In this document: one piece after another, positions 19,055-28,970 of the stretch
Layout of the letters: every line of letters starts with the position of its first letter
Numbering within the stretch: position 1 is the stretch's first letter
DNA from: Paenibacillus pini JCM 16418
Lineage (GTDB): Bacteria; Bacillota; Bacilli; Paenibacillales; Paenibacillaceae
Direction of reading: 5' to 3'
Length of the DNA stretch: 64,000 nt
NCBI RefSeq assembly: GCF_000576305.1
Contig: NZ_BAVZ01000003.1
Location: 124,001-188,000 of the forward strand
Position numbers and translations under genes: made by a program
Notes under the pieces: generated by a model
The model's database searches: none
The model's input: the letters and a program-made list of their open reading frames with translations, nothing else
Told to the model about the DNA's origin: nothing

Positions 19055-19555
19055 ATGTTAATTAGAGTCATTGTTCTTCTGACTTTATGTAGTGTGCTTC
19101 TTATATCTTGTTCGAATTCTAAGGAGACAACAGAGAGCCGATCGTTACAATACCCAACATTAGTAAATGTATCTCTCTTTCGGAGTGACTCGATAAAGCC
19201 GCAGCCGGAGCTTGTAGATGTTATATCGGATAATGCTAAATTGCTGGAAACGGAGACTAAAGAGATACAAAATATTGACCCTAATGCAAATATTCCTACG
19301 GCAGAACAGATAGATTCTATTTATTATCTCCAGTTTTCATACGAAAGAGAGGGGGTCACCGAGAGATCGGAAGATTATGTGTATGTTAGTGATATGGATG
19401 GTAACTATTTCATTAAAAAATTTAAAATGGTGCCCCAATATTCTCTCGACAAATATAATGCAAGTGAAAAAAAGTTGCTGTTACAAAATATCGGATATAA
19501 CGATTGGAAGCCTCTTACTTCACCTTTATTAAATATTCTAAGCCCAGCGAGGTAA
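19055..19555 (+). CDS. Putative lipoprotein, function unknown (166 aa)
   Basis: ATG follows aaaggagtgg. The signal peptide MLIRVIVLLTLCSVLLISC has lipobox LISC and a Ser/Asn start to the mature part. The mature protein is ~147 residues, hydrophilic, with a beta-rich stretch (IDSIYYLQFSYER...EDYVYVSDMDGNYFIKKF). It resembles small extracytoplasmic lipoproteins of Bacilli; no named domain recognised. Confidence 0.75.
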   Translation: MLIRVIVLLTLCSVLLISCSNSKETTESRSLQYPTLVNVSLFRSDSIKPQPELVDVISDNAKLLETETKEIQNIDPNANIPTAEQIDSIYYLQFSYEREGVTERSEDYVYVSDMDGNYFIKKFKMVPQYSLDKYNASEKKLLLQNIGYNDWKPLTSPLLNILSPAR

Positions 19556-19583
19556 ATCAAAGGCTGGTCACAGGGGCATTCCC

Positions 19584-19606
19584 CGCTAAAGGGCAGGATT
19601 GTTCAA
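19584..19606. repeat. Dispersed repeat family A, right-type end
   Basis: cgctaaagggcaggattgtt fits the right-end consensus and lies just after the lipoprotein stop codon. Confidence 0.6.
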
Positions 19607-19708
19607 TCAATTCGCGAATAATTGACTAGTGGAAAAAATATACATGTGCTGTTTGTACAAAAAGCTTAATAAAATTTTCTCAAATCAGATTCAATAAGGA
19701 GGAAGTAG

Positions 19709-19955
19709 ATGAACGCAACCATCATCGAAAAGCCGTCCATGACATTAATTAGTTTAGCGGCTAACACGTAACTATCTATGATGTGCAACAGAATCGGACA
19801 ACGCTTAATCTGTCGGCGAATTTCGTGGAAAGAAGAGCGGAAGTCAAAAGTTGCATTAACGAAAGACGTTACGGATATTTGCTTTCCTGTTCGCAAGAAA
19901 TAATGGCATTTCGCAAAGTTGGATTAAGCTAGCTGAGAACATTGGCTTAATATTA
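19709..19955 (+). pseudogene. GyrI-like / AraC effector-binding domain protein, truncated and frameshifted
   Basis: A perfect aaggaggaag site and ATG open MNATIIEKPSMTLISLAANT, the usual start of stand-alone GyrI-like domains, and then hit a stop. One frame over, the homologous continuation reads TIYDVQQNRTTLNLSANFVERRAEVKSCINERRYGYLLS, ending about 60 residues later. A normal protein has ~155 residues, so the 3' half is also lost. Confidence 0.6.
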
Positions 19956-20065
19956 TGACGCAGCTGCCGGCATAATTGGCAGCCGTGTTAAATGGATCGT
20001 TTTATGGATCGTTTTATAGTGAACTAATCTTCATTTATCTTAATAGGAAAAGAGGTTTTAAATCA

Positions 20066-20311
20066 ATGAATAGCAATATTATTTGGGGGATCGTATTATT
20101 AGCGCTGAGTTTGTTTCTTAAGCCGTTATTGGCGATTGCGGGGCTGAATGAAAGTTTGTTCGCACTGCACTGGCAAGGTGAAACTGTGTTTTCATTGAGT
20201 CCATTTTTAGTTCGGATTATTCTAGCATTAATTGGGATTATCATGCTTATCATCGGCGGTATGCGAGTTGCAAGAATAAGTAGTAGAAATGATGGGGAGC
20301 ACAACAATTGA
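20066..20311 (+). CDS. Small membrane protein, two helices (81 aa)
   Basis: Start ATG 20066 is preceded by aggaaaagagg; upstream in-frame codons lack a ribosome site. Two hydrophobic segments (IIWGIVLLALSLFL and FLVRIILALIGIIMLIIGGM) and a polar C-terminus (ARISSRNDGEHNN). Unknown function, probable inner-membrane protein. Confidence 0.6.
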   Translation: MNSNIIWGIVLLALSLFLKPLLAIAGLNESLFALHWQGETVFSLSPFLVRIILALIGIIMLIIGGMRVARISSRNDGEHNN

Positions 20312-20331
20312 TCTTACTGGCTAGGTCATTA

Positions 20332-20425
20332 CGTTAACGGGATACGATAGTTGAATAACACATATTGTTGAGCAGGCTACCGCGGCCTGCTTATTTAATT
20401 GAACTAACGGTTAGTAATGTTAAAT
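20332..20425. repeat. Dispersed repeat family A, complete pair with hairpin
   Basis: Left end gttaacgggatacgatagtt, central hairpin agcaggc/gcctgct with tattt tail (20371-20396), right end ctaacggttagtaatgttaa. The layout matches the copies at 28151, 28757 and 54435. Confidence 0.7.
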
Positions 20426-20499
20426 AAATCAAATCTATACCTATCAACCAGAGAGTATGTGTTATAAAATTAATGGGGTGATTTCGGGAGGTAGTAAAC

Positions 20500-21366
20500 A
20501 TGAAATTAGGAATAGATGTTAACGAGATTATTAAAGAACTTTGTGAAAAAGGTGTAGTTGATTGCACCTCTAAGGTTCTTAATAAGATGAATGGAACTAC
20601 AGAAGGACTAGTATATACTCTTACAGTTGACGATGATCCAAAATACGTGTTGAAGCTCGATAGCTCAGAAAATATATTTTTAGTCGAACAATTGCATCAA
20701 GCTTATAAAAATAGCACACTATTACCTAAGCTTCTCTATACCGATCCTGCTAAAAAGTTCATTGTATATTTTTATACCACTGGTACAACGCATTTTAATC
20801 GTGGTACAAAAATAAACTGGTTGACTCTTTTAATCAAAGAACTTCTGAATCATTACGAAATCTATCAGCAAACTGATAAGTGGGGCTTCTGGTTAAATGA
20901 TCCGTGTCAAACTTGGCGTGACTTCATTGATCGGGGTGTGGAATACGCCCGAATTAATGTGGGTAACCTTTTACCAGTTGAGGATTATCATCAAGTGAAA
21001 TCATTTGTTAGGAACATATCGACGGGTGAAGGACATGAAAGATTTTTGCTTCACGGTGATTGCGGTGTTCATAATTTCGTGTATGATCAAAACGCATTAA
21101 AAGGAGTTATCGATCCTTCACCTATTGTTGGACCTGTACTATATGATTTTATTTATGCTTTTTGCTCCTCTCCTGACGATTTGAACCTAGAAACTTTGAT
21201 TTCAACATTCACTTTGCTTAATCATGAGTCTATTGAGAAATCAAGACTTATCGAAGAAGTAATCATTCAGCTTTATTGTCGCATAGGTATCTGTTTAAAA
21301 CACCATCCACATGATTTAGCCGATTATTTAAAGGCTTGGAACTACTGGAAAGTTCTTATCCCATAA
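20500..21366 (+). CDS. Aminoglycoside phosphotransferase (APH) family kinase-like protein
   Basis: 288 residues with the APH fold. Nucleotide-lobe strand YVLKLDSSENIFLVEQLH has the ATP-anchoring Lys, the catalytic loop is LLHGDCGVHNFVYD (Brenner HGDxxxxN), and GVIDPSPIVGPVLYDF stands for the metal-binding DFG-equivalent. Many chromosomal members phosphorylate small molecules other than aminoglycosides, so resistance cannot be assumed. GGGAGG-type ribosome site. A GNAT acetyltransferase follows 56 bases later on the same strand. Confidence 0.82.
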   Translation: MKLGIDVNEIIKELCEKGVVDCTSKVLNKMNGTTEGLVYTLTVDDDPKYVLKLDSSENIFLVEQLHQAYKNSTLLPKLLYTDPAKKFIVYFYTTGTTHFNRGTKINWLTLLIKELLNHYEIYQQTDKWGFWLNDPCQTWRDFIDRGVEYARINVGNLLPVEDYHQVKSFVRNISTGEGHERFLLHGDCGVHNFVYDQNALKGVIDPSPIVGPVLYDFIYAFCSSPDDLNLETLISTFTLLNHESIEKSRLIEEVIIQLYCRIGICLKHHPHDLADYLKAWNYWKVLIP

Positions 21367-21422
21367 TTAACAGAGTTTGAATAGAGGTATATAGAAAAAC
21401 CAAATATAAGGGTGGAATATAT

Positions 21423-21884
21423 TTGAATATCCAGTTAAAAGACATTACTGCGGAAAATTTTAATGAGTGTGTTTCGTTAAAGTCATACGATACAAAAGAA
21501 AGGCTGTTATTCGAAGAACATGTTGCATCAAACGCATTTTCTTTGGCTCAAGCTAAGGTAGAAGTGGAATGGTTGCCAAAAGCTATTTATTATAATGAGA
21601 CAATGGTTGGCTTCGCAATGTATGGTTTAGATAAAAAACAGGGATTTTATTTTATTACTAGGCTTATGATTGACTACAAGCATCAAGGTAAAGGAATTGG
21701 AAAACAAGCAATGTTGAAAATTATAGAAGTCATGAAGGGATTTCCTTGTAAAGAGATATATACGAGTTTCGTTTCTTCAAATGAAGGGGCAAAAAAATTG
21801 TATACCAGTCTTGGTTTTGAGTATACGGGCGGCGTTACTAATGAAGGTGAACCGCTTTATTGTTTGAGATTCGAGAAAGGTTAA
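21423..21884 (+). CDS. GNAT family N-acetyltransferase, spermine/spermidine type (BltD/PaiA-like)
   Basis: TTG start after aagggtgga; 153 residues. The acetyl-CoA loop reads RLMIDYKHQGKGIGKQAM (the R/Q-x-x-G-x-G/A motif), followed by SFVSSNEGAKKLYTSLGFEYTG, the usual C-terminal GNAT motif. The sequence resembles BltD-type polyamine acetyltransferases. Probably co-transcribed with the APH-like gene. Confidence 0.82.
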   Translation: MNIQLKDITAENFNECVSLKSYDTKERLLFEEHVASNAFSLAQAKVEVEWLPKAIYYNETMVGFAMYGLDKKQGFYFITRLMIDYKHQGKGIGKQAMLKIIEVMKGFPCKEIYTSFVSSNEGAKKLYTSLGFEYTGGVTNEGEPLYCLRFEKG

Positions 21885-21954
21885 CATGCGACCAATAAAA
21901 GTAGGGACTTTAATTTTACTAGCACTAACCAATGGCGATGCAAGGAAGTAATTG

Positions 21955-22066
21955 TAAGATGACAAGAATATAGTCCGATTAATATCCGCGTAGATCGCGG
22001 TTTTTTTGTTTTATCGGAACAGATTCTTGTCATTGCGTATTGACAAGAATCTGTTCCGATTGCTGA
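21955..22066. repeat. Dispersed repeat family B, complete copy with hairpin
   Basis: atgacaagaatatagtccga, then a ccgcg/cgcgg hairpin with seven T (21987-22008), then the inverted tatcggaacagattcttgtc, then a second forward ttgacaagaatctgttccga. The same forward-hairpin-inverted arrangement occurs at 34711 and 56352. It may double as a terminator for the GNAT gene. Confidence 0.7.
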
Positions 22067-22759
22067 TAGAATTATTATGGATCACTTCATAAACAATTAT
22101 ATAGGTATGTCGGATGATAAAAAATTAGACGTAGATGGGTATGGAAACTGATTCAAAATGCATCAGACTGTACACCTAATGATAAGAAAATAGATAAAAA
22201 AATAAGCTCTAATCATTAAGTACCTCAGTAGGCAAATCATGTGTCTTATCCATCTTTTGAGTTTTAAATAGTAATATGATGATCAAAAATACTTGTGGTA
22301 TTGCATTTGAAATATGTCCGATTTAACTATAAGGAGTTACATAAAAAAAATATATATAACACATTTAATCTATGATAATATAATTATAAAAATTGTAATT
22401 ATTACCTTTTTTATGCTTTTAAACATACAGTATGAAGGCCAATAAATCACTAGATTACGCTTAGTTTGAATAGTTAATTTTACATCGCTTTTTCCGTCTA
22501 AAAATAATCTATCGACTAAGTGTTTTTACCAATCATTTAAGTTATAGACATTTAACTGAAGGAGAGGGGGGTGTTTTTATCATAGTAGAACAGAACTATA
22601 AAAACTAAGTAAATTCCAAAGTTGCCCTTAAGTTAAGGTTCAGACTCTGGGGAAAAGGAATCTAAAAGAAGGGGAGATAATTTATTGAAAATATTACTTG
22701 TTTCATCATGAAAGAAGAGAAAATTTGACCAATTGACTAATTCAAAGGAGGAGTTGCTT
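22067..22759. other. AT-rich intergenic region, no gene supported
   Basis: About 690 very AT-rich bases without a plausible frame. The last part holds an aaaggaggag ribosome site for the TTG start at 22760. A long regulatory leader or lost gene is possible; nothing specific can be seen. Confidence 0.4.
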
Positions 22760-25575
22760 TTGAAAAAAATAATACGTAACTTATTAGCTTGTGTTCTTTC
22801 ATTATCCATTTTATTTGGTGGTAGTCCAAATAGTGCTAAAGCAAACGTAGAAATGGCTGGAACGGCCTTAGATATTGGCTTAACCGGACTAGGATTATTA
22901 GCTAATGTATTGGATACATTTTTTCCTTTAATAAAGGATGCCATTAATGAGTTATCCATAAATAGTGGTGATTATAGAGAAAATTATTCATATGTAGCAC
23001 CAGATTTTAGATTAAATTATTTTTATATAAGTGCATATGATGGAATCAGCCCTAAAAATTCAGGATTAACTTGGCGGATAAAGACATATGCTGCAGATAA
23101 TCCAAGTAATCCAACTGAAACGATATTAAAAAGTGGCCAACAATATTCAGTCAGAACGGACTCACCAAGAACGAATATGATTTTTGAATTTTATAACGGA
23201 AATGAATCATCACCATTTGAAAGATTTTATTTACCTTATACGAAGAGGAATCAGTCTATGGAATTGCTTTAGGCAGTAACAAAAAAACGTATTATCTACA
23301 AAAAGAAACAAATAGGGTGATGAACAATTTTGTAATGGAAGAAATATCCGACCGTACATTTTCAGAAAATCAAGAAGCCTATTACAACAACATGTCTGCT
23401 GCAGACAAAACAAAATATGATCCTATTATCTGGCAAAAATCAAAGCAATCCTCTAAAGAATATATGAGCGATCCTAATTATGTGAACAATGAAAGTATAT
23501 TAGCTCTACTGAATGATTGGAAAAATAACATATATATTGAAGGTGAAGATTACATTAATTACTTCGACCCTATTGATAATTATGCTAGGATTGTAGAAGA
23601 AAAATTGTCAACCGAGTTATGGATTCCAAATGGAGGATATGCTACCTACAGAGTTAATATTCCGAATGATGGTTACTATGCTGTTAATTACAGATACGTA
23701 CGAGTTGCGAACAATGCTACCGTTGAACTCTCTGATCTTTATACTGGTGAAGTCCATGATACTGCAGTTTTTGAAAAATTGTGGAATGGAGATGCAGCAA
23801 CAGGTGGTTTAGCTACGAGTGGAAATAATAGGATTTGGTTAACCAAAGGAACGCATAATCTAAAATTGAAACTTACACAGTACGGTGCTTATTTAGATTA
23901 TATACGCTTGGAACCTATTAATGAAGCTAGTGTACTTAGTATTAGTGCGTCATCAGAATATAGTGCGCAGTTTGGAAAAGATAAGATAGTCGATGGAATA
24001 ACGAATGGGACTGGTGAATGGGCATCAAAAGGTGAAAAGAATCCATGGATACAATTAAATTGGACACTCCCAAAAACATTTAATCAGGTTACGTTGTATG
24101 ATCGTCCGAATCTGGAGGATTGGGCTAAAGGCGGTACGCTTTATTTCAGTGATGGAACAAATTTAACTATACCAGAAGGAACTATCCCCAATAACGGAAG
24201 TGCCTACACACTTGTATTTCCTAATAAAACAATAAATTGGGCTAAATTTCAAGTAGCGGGCGGTGTTGGGCCTAACGTAGGTTTGGCGGAAATTAAGTTT
24301 GATTTGAAAATTGATAATCCGCCTCCTACGCCAATACCAGGTTTGGAACCAATTAAGGTGTCATCAGAATACGATTCTACGCAATATGGAAGAAACAATG
24401 TAGTCGATGGAATAATGGGTCAATCGAATGGAGAGTGGGCATCGAAAGGTGAGAAAAACCCATCGATACAATTTAATTGGTCTGCCCCAAAAACTTTTAA
24501 TAGTATTACGTTGTATGATCGCTCGAATCTAGATGATTGGGCTAAGGGTGGTACACTTTACTTTAGTGATGGAACGAATGTGAAAATTTCAGCTGGCAAT
24601 ATCCCCAATAACGGAAGCGCGTATACTCACGATTTTCCAAAGAAAACGGTAGTATGGGCTGAATTCCAGGTGGAGGGTGGTGTAGGAACTAACGTAGGTT
24701 TGGCAGAAGTGAAGTTTGAATTGAAACCAGAAAATCCGTCACCTCCTACGCCAATTAGCCAACACTTGGTGCCATCAACTGTTAGTGTGTCATCAGAAAA
24801 GGATACTACTCAATATGGAAAACAAAATCTAATCGATGGAAGATGGTATACTTTTAATACTGGAGAATGGGCAGGGAATGGTGAAAAAAATCCATGGGTA
24901 CTATATAACTGGGACTATCTACAACAGATGAATACGGTTATGTTGTATGATCGCTCGGATCTAGATAATTGGGCTAAAGGTGGGACACTTTATTTTAGTG
25001 ATGGAACGAATATTAAGATTCCTGAAGGCACAATTCCCAATGATGGCAGAGCATATACGCTCCAATTTCCAACTAAAACAGTATACTATGTGAATTTCGT
25101 TGTGGAAGGCGGAACTGGACCTAACGTTGGATTGGCAGAAATGAGGTTTTATAATGCCTCAAATATTGCGCGTGATGGGTCAGTGACCGTGTTAAAGTCA
25201 TCGCAACTTTACGATGGTAATCCCTTATACGCTGCTGAAAATGTAATAGATGGAAAAAAACAAGATGGCGTAAAAGGCGTGTGGGTATCCAATAAGGAGC
25301 TGAATCCGTGGATACAACTGAATTGGTCTGGAACATCAAGGATGATCAATCAAGTTGTCTTGTACGATTTACCAGACACAACTATGAACGTTAATGGAGG
25401 CCGACTTCTCTTTAGTGATGGCAGTTCCTTAGAAGTAGTTGGTATTCCCAAAAATGGGGAACCGAAAAGGATTCTGTTTACTTCTAAAACCGTGAAGTGG
25501 GTAAGATTTGAAGTAAGTGGCGGTGAAAGTGATGTAGTTGGCTTAGCGGAATTTGAAGTGTACTTGATACAATAG
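22760..25575 (+). pseudogene. Secreted multi-CBM protein with four tandem galactose-binding-like repeats (one frameshift)
   Basis: TTG 22760 (aaaggaggag upstream) starts a signal peptide (KKIIRNLLACVLSLSILFGG...SAKA). The frame breaks near 23240: reading acgaa as acgaaa turns the stop into TKEESVYGIALGSNKKTYY and gives a continuous 938-residue protein. After a CBM-like N-terminal module (~200-400, ending AYLDYIRLEP), four ~125-residue discoidin-like repeats follow. The first three carry GEWASKGEKNPW-type, NNWAKGGTLYFSDG and GPNVGLAEIKF motifs; the fourth is more diverged. Pro-rich linkers separate the first repeats. It resembles surface carbohydrate-binding proteins with DUF7402-type domains. 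No catalytic domain is evident. If the lost A is a base-calling error the gene is intact. Confidence 0.75.
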
Positions 25576-25659
25576 GATAAATGATGAACTATAGTCACTA
25601 GGTGTTAAATATAGAGCCAGAGTCAGAATTTAGTGCGTCATCTGCTAGGTATTAGGTTT

Positions 25660-25689
25660 AGCCGCTGGTTCCAATCAGCGGCTTTTTTT
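25660..25689 (+). terminator. Terminator after CBM protein
   Basis: agccgctg / cagcggct stem, 8-base loop, then seven T. Confidence 0.85.
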
Positions 25690-25710
25690 AATTACAGAGT
25701 ATCATCCTAA

Positions 25711-25760
25711 TCTGCTATACTCACTGGATTAGGATGGGGCGATGACTCGCCCCTAATCTA
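25711..25760. other. Two adjacent inverted repeats
   Basis: atcctaat...attaggat followed at once by ggggcgatgactcgcccc. Either could be an operator or attenuator; no gene depends on it clearly. Confidence 0.35.
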
Positions 25761-25870
25761 AAGGTCATATTGATGTGATGTAGCTTAAGTCATTCAATCA
25801 GGGGGAACCTTTATATTGTATGAAGGAATGAATGGGGCGATAAAGAGAAGAACACGCATCATAACGGCAA

Positions 25871-26030
25871 TGTCTAATGACACAAATGTGACCCCATTAC
25901 GATAAGCACTAAAGCCTGATTCTTTAGGCCTTTTCTATTTTATGTGGTTTGATTTTTGTCATTGAAAAATGCACAAATGTGACCCCATTGTAGGATTTTG
26001 ACACAAAATTGGGTACATTGTGGAGGAAAG
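25871..26030. repeat. Dispersed repeat family C, best-preserved copy
   Basis: Left half tgacacaaatgtgaccccat, a hairpin (aaagcctgattctttaggcctttt), then gaaaaatgcacaaatgtgac and ttgacacaaaattgggtaca. Related copies lie at 8605, 10442, 50498 and 52100. Confidence 0.6.
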
Positions 26031-26186
26031 AACATAATCAACCCGAGCTTGATTAAGCTATACCAGCTAATAGCTTGTCAAGATTACCAGTAAAGTGGAT
26101 CTAAAACATATGCTATAGTTAAAATAAGCATACCAAATAACCCTCCAATCAATCTGAGTTCTGGAAGGTTAAACCAATTAGATTTG

Positions 26187-27392
26187 TTAAGCTGGACGGA
26201 ATGCCCTTTTACTTTTCAAGATGGCGTGGAGCCAGTGAACTAGCTTATTTGCACATGCGACTAAAGCTACTTTATGCGGCTTTCCTTCGGCTCTTTTGCG
26301 TTCGTAAAACTCTTTTAAACGAGTGTTACGAGAGCGGATAAGTCCACACTGAACAGCCATCACGAGAGCATAACGTAGCTGCCTCGAACCACGTTTCGTA
26401 ATTCGGTTTCGAGTTGCTGTAAACTTACCGGAAGCAAAGACACTCGGGTCAATGCCTGCAAAGGCGACTAGCTTTTTAGGATGATCAAATCGGTCGACTT
26501 CTCCAATTTCAGATAAAATTGTTGCCGCAATTTTATGTCCAATACCGGGAATCGACTGAATTAATTCATACTCTTTAATTTCTTCAGCAAGAGCATCTAT
26601 ATTCTGTTCCAATTCAGTAAGATGCTCTTGGTACTGGAGAATGAGGGTAATAAGGACTTTCAAATTAATTAAGTGGCTCGTGTACATGGTTTGCTGAAAT
26701 GGGTTTTGTTTTGCCGCATCTACAGCCGTTGAACCCGTTGGTTTCCAGTCTTCTGAACGCCCTCGTTTCGAAGAAAGCAGTTCTTTCATCTTAGCTTTGA
26801 GTGTATGTTCATCCGTCTGCAAAACTGAATATGAGGTTGGGAATTCACTTAAAAACCGTAGTGAAATACCGGAATACATAGCTCCAAAAACACCTCTGTA
26901 AGCCGGGAAAACCTGATCTAAAACAGCTTGGAATTGTAGTTTAGTCTGTACACACATCTTTGAAAGAGACTCATATTGCCTTGTTAGATAGCGTAGATTG
27001 AGCAGTTGCACCCCCCTTTTCTTAAAAGGTTCAAACTCTTCCTTGTAGTACAACTCTCCCAATAGATAAGCGTCAGCAGCATCCGTCTTTACTTTGCGAA
27101 GTTGAGACTTCCTAAGCCGATTTGAGATGAGCGGATTAATGACAATGTAAATATAGTGATGTTCCTCTAGGAACTGAACAACGGGGCTTTGGTAATGTCC
27201 AGTTGCTTCTAGAATAATCAAAGGATGTTGTTTGGATACAGATTCAACGTCCTTTAAAACTTGATGGAGATTGGCTAAACCATCACGAGTGTGCTGGAAA
27301 TGGAACGTCCCACTGAATGGTTTTCCGCGCTCTAAAAAGGCTTGCCCATGGCTTTCTTCTTTAGAAATATCTAGACCAATAACTGGATTCAT
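26187..27392 (-). CDS. IS110 family transposase (DEDD recombinase)
   Basis: The start is ATG 27392 (MNPVIGLDISKEESHG), with gggagag upstream; 401 residues. The N-terminal DEDD RuvC-like domain has D in GLDISKEE, E in ILEATGHYQSP, and DAAD in VKTDAADAYLL. The C-terminal Tnp_20 domain contains IQSIPGIGHKIAATILSEIG and FASGKFTATRNRITKRGSRQLRYALV with the conserved Ser. A ~12-residue segment (DWKPTGSTAVDAAKQ) differs completely from the second copy (DWINQRVQRLLVAAKQ). DNA comparison shows a 2-base plus a 1-base deletion that together restore frame. The stop codon TAA appears to come from the flanking target sequence. Confidence 0.88.
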   Translation of the reverse strand: MNPVIGLDISKEESHGQAFLERGKPFSGTFHFQHTRDGLANLHQVLKDVESVSKQHPLIILEATGHYQSPVVQFLEEHHYIYIVINPLISNRLRKSQLRKVKTDAADAYLLGELYYKEEFEPFKKRGVQLLNLRYLTRQYESLSKMCVQTKLQFQAVLDQVFPAYRGVFGAMYSGISLRFLSEFPTSYSVLQTDEHTLKAKMKELLSSKRGRSEDWKPTGSTAVDAAKQNPFQQTMYTSHLINLKVLITLILQYQEHLTELEQNIDALAEEIKEYELIQSIPGIGHKIAATILSEIGEVDRFDHPKKLVAFAGIDPSVFASGKFTATRNRITKRGSRQLRYALVMAVQCGLIRSRNTRLKEFYERKRAEGKPHKVALVACANKLVHWLHAILKSKRAFRPA

Positions 27393-27640
27393 TTCATCTC
27401 TCCCTGTAAATGTAGATTTACAGGCAGCCCCTACGGTTTCTTCTTGTCGCTCCATAGCATCGCTTGTTATACGGGATCTTACATCCCAACCAGCCTCAAA
27501 CATGGTCATGACAAGTAGGGTATAGCGCTCGGGATCAAGTCCCACGGGCAGGTACGTTCGACCAGGCTACCTTAATCCTCTATGCAAATGAAAAAAGGAT
27601 CAACCAGTAAGAACTGGTTGATCTCATAATACGAATAGGC
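27393..27640 (-). ncRNA. Putative IS110 bridge RNA / non-coding left end
   Basis: IS110-group elements encode a bridge RNA upstream of the transposase. This ~250-base stretch has no gene of its own and is strongly conserved with the second copy. It includes a hairpin gatcaaccag/ctggttgatc (27597-27622). The main difference between copies is at 27519-27530 versus 33620-33640, which could be a guide loop. The RNA ends and loops are inferred, not demonstrated. Confidence 0.45.
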
Positions 27641-27715
27641 AGGTTAGTATAATTGTGGTTGATTTTGTCAAATGGAGGTAAAATGGTAATAAGCAAATAT
27701 AAAAGGAGGCAATCC

Positions 27716-28144
27716 ATGCTCGATATTAATAGAATAAAAGAAGTTATTCCACATAGATATCCCTTTCTTCTGGTCGATAAAGTCTTAGAAATTATTGAAG
27801 GAAAGAAAGCTGTTGGAATTAAAAATGTGACATGTAATGAACCTTTTTTCCTTGGTCACTTTCCCGATTATCCCGTCATGCCTGGTGTTTTAATTGTAGA
27901 AGCACTGGCACAGGTCGGTGGTATCGTGATGTCCAATGGAGAGAGCACAAATCATAAATTGGGTTTATTGACAGGGATTGATAATTGTCGGTTCAAACGG
28001 CAAGTAAAACCAGGAGACCAACTCGATCTTGTATTCGATGTGACACGAATCAAGGGACAGATCGTCAAAGGAAAAGGTGTCGCCACAGTAAACAATGAGC
28101 TAGTTTGTGAAGCTGAAATAATGTTTGCATTCAGTTCGATTTAG
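27716..28144 (+). CDS. fabZ: 3-hydroxyacyl-[ACP] dehydratase FabZ
   Basis: ATG 27716 follows aaaaggaggcaatcc; 142 residues, the normal FabZ length. Motifs: [12 protein letters not shown], catalytic His48 in [14 protein letters not shown], Glu62 in [12 protein letters not shown], and [14 protein letters not shown]. FabZ removes water from 3-hydroxyacyl-ACP in fatty acid elongation. It stands alone between an IS110 and a hypothetical gene, not in a fatty-acid operon, so it could be an accessory copy. Confidence 0.9.
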   Translation: MLDINRIKEVIPHRYPFLLVDKVLEIIEGKKAVGIKNVTCNEPFFLGHFPDYPVMPGVLIVEALAQVGGIVMSNGESTNHKLGLLTGIDNCRFKRQVKPGDQLDLVFDVTRIKGQIVKGKGVATVNNELVCEAEIMFAFSSI

Positions 28145-28150
28145 TTTCTA

Positions 28151-28243
28151 AACTAACGGGACACGATAGCTTGATAAATAACTAAAACGCGGCTGCCTGT
28201 TTATATCGGCAGCCGCGTTTCGCTAACGGGCAGTTTAGCGGAG
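28151..28243. repeat. Dispersed repeat family A, complete pair with hairpin
   Basis: Left end ctaacgggacacgatagctt, hairpin aacgcggctgcc/ggcagccgcgtt (28195-28219), right end gctaacgggcagtttagcgg. It begins just after the fabZ stop and could act as its terminator. Confidence 0.75.
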
Positions 28244-28283
28244 TATGAGCTAAAAAGTCATGGTAAGATATAAAGAATGAACA

Positions 28284-28760
28284 TTGATTTGTGAAAGGAG
28301 GATTCGTGTTGGAGTACAAAGATTTAATGGAACACTGAAAGATGTATTTTTCTTTGGTCTATCAGAGCCTGAAGTAAATGAATTAAAGCTTTATTTTAGC
28401 AGAAGCAAGATTAGTGATACACCTGAACGGCTCAATGTCGGTGAGAAAGACTTCGGAGACATGTATTCGATAAATGCTGATAAAAACTCCACTATAATAC
28501 AAATTGAATTTCAATCATACATTGCGTATTCCGTTCGAAATGAATCCTTTACAACATGGGATGATTATGAGGAATTTGAAGGGAAGATATTTAGGATTTA
28601 CAAGAAATCAAGGTATCTGGATTTTGTTTCTGTTGGAACTTTTGCAACAGAGGATTTTCCAGGATCATTTAGGCATTATGGGATTTCTTGTCTTGACCAC
28701 ATAGTTGACATAGTCACAATATCAGAACCTGTTGTAACGGAAGTAGAAAAGCTAAGCTAA
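28284..28760 (+). CDS. Hypothetical protein, doubtful 5' end (158 aa)
   Basis: The frame is open from TTG 28284, but the strong ribosome site aaaggagg (28294-28301) serves GTG 28305, whose frame stops after ten codons. The protein-like part begins at about FNGTLKDVFFFGLSEPEVNELKLYF and continues to a plausible end. Either a frameshift separated the true start from the body or a weak upstream TTG is used. No domain recognised; resembles small immunity-like or DUF proteins only in composition. Confidence 0.5.
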   Translation: MICERRIRVGVQRFNGTLKDVFFFGLSEPEVNELKLYFSRSKISDTPERLNVGEKDFGDMYSINADKNSTIIQIEFQSYIAYSVRNESFTTWDDYEEFEGKIFRIYKKSRYLDFVSVGTFATEDFPGSFRHYGISCLDHIVDIVTISEPVVTEVEKLS

Positions 28761-28839
28761 CAGGACACGAGAGTCGAGGGGCTTGCTGGGAGGCAGCTCC
28801 TTATTCTTTGATGACCTAACGGGCAGTTTAGCGCAACAA
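28757..28839. repeat. Dispersed repeat family A, complete pair
   Basis: Left end gctaacaggacacgagagtc overlaps the stop codon of the preceding gene; right end cctaacgggcagtttagcgc. The central part (ggggcttgctgggaggcagctcc) is a weak hairpin. Confidence 0.7.
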
Positions 28840-28970
28840 CGCCTTATATTTATAATACGGATCACCGTAAATTAGCCTATATCATGTGCTACGGACAAAC
28901 ATACATAATAGAGGATTTTTGAGATAAATGTGGAATCAAGCAAGAAATTAATAAAAAAGGGGGTTTGTAA

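Larger units (their letters stand above)
26187..27640 (-). mobile_element. IS110 family insertion sequence (full-length copy)
   Basis: Transposase gene plus the ~250-base upstream non-coding end, conserved in the second copy (33494-33750). The low-coordinate border is next to ttgttaagct and the high-coordinate border next to ggcaggttagtataattg. Joined, these look like the family A sequence ttaagctaacgggcag, so the element appears to sit inside a family A repeat. No terminal inverted repeats are seen, as expected for IS110. Confidence 0.75.
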
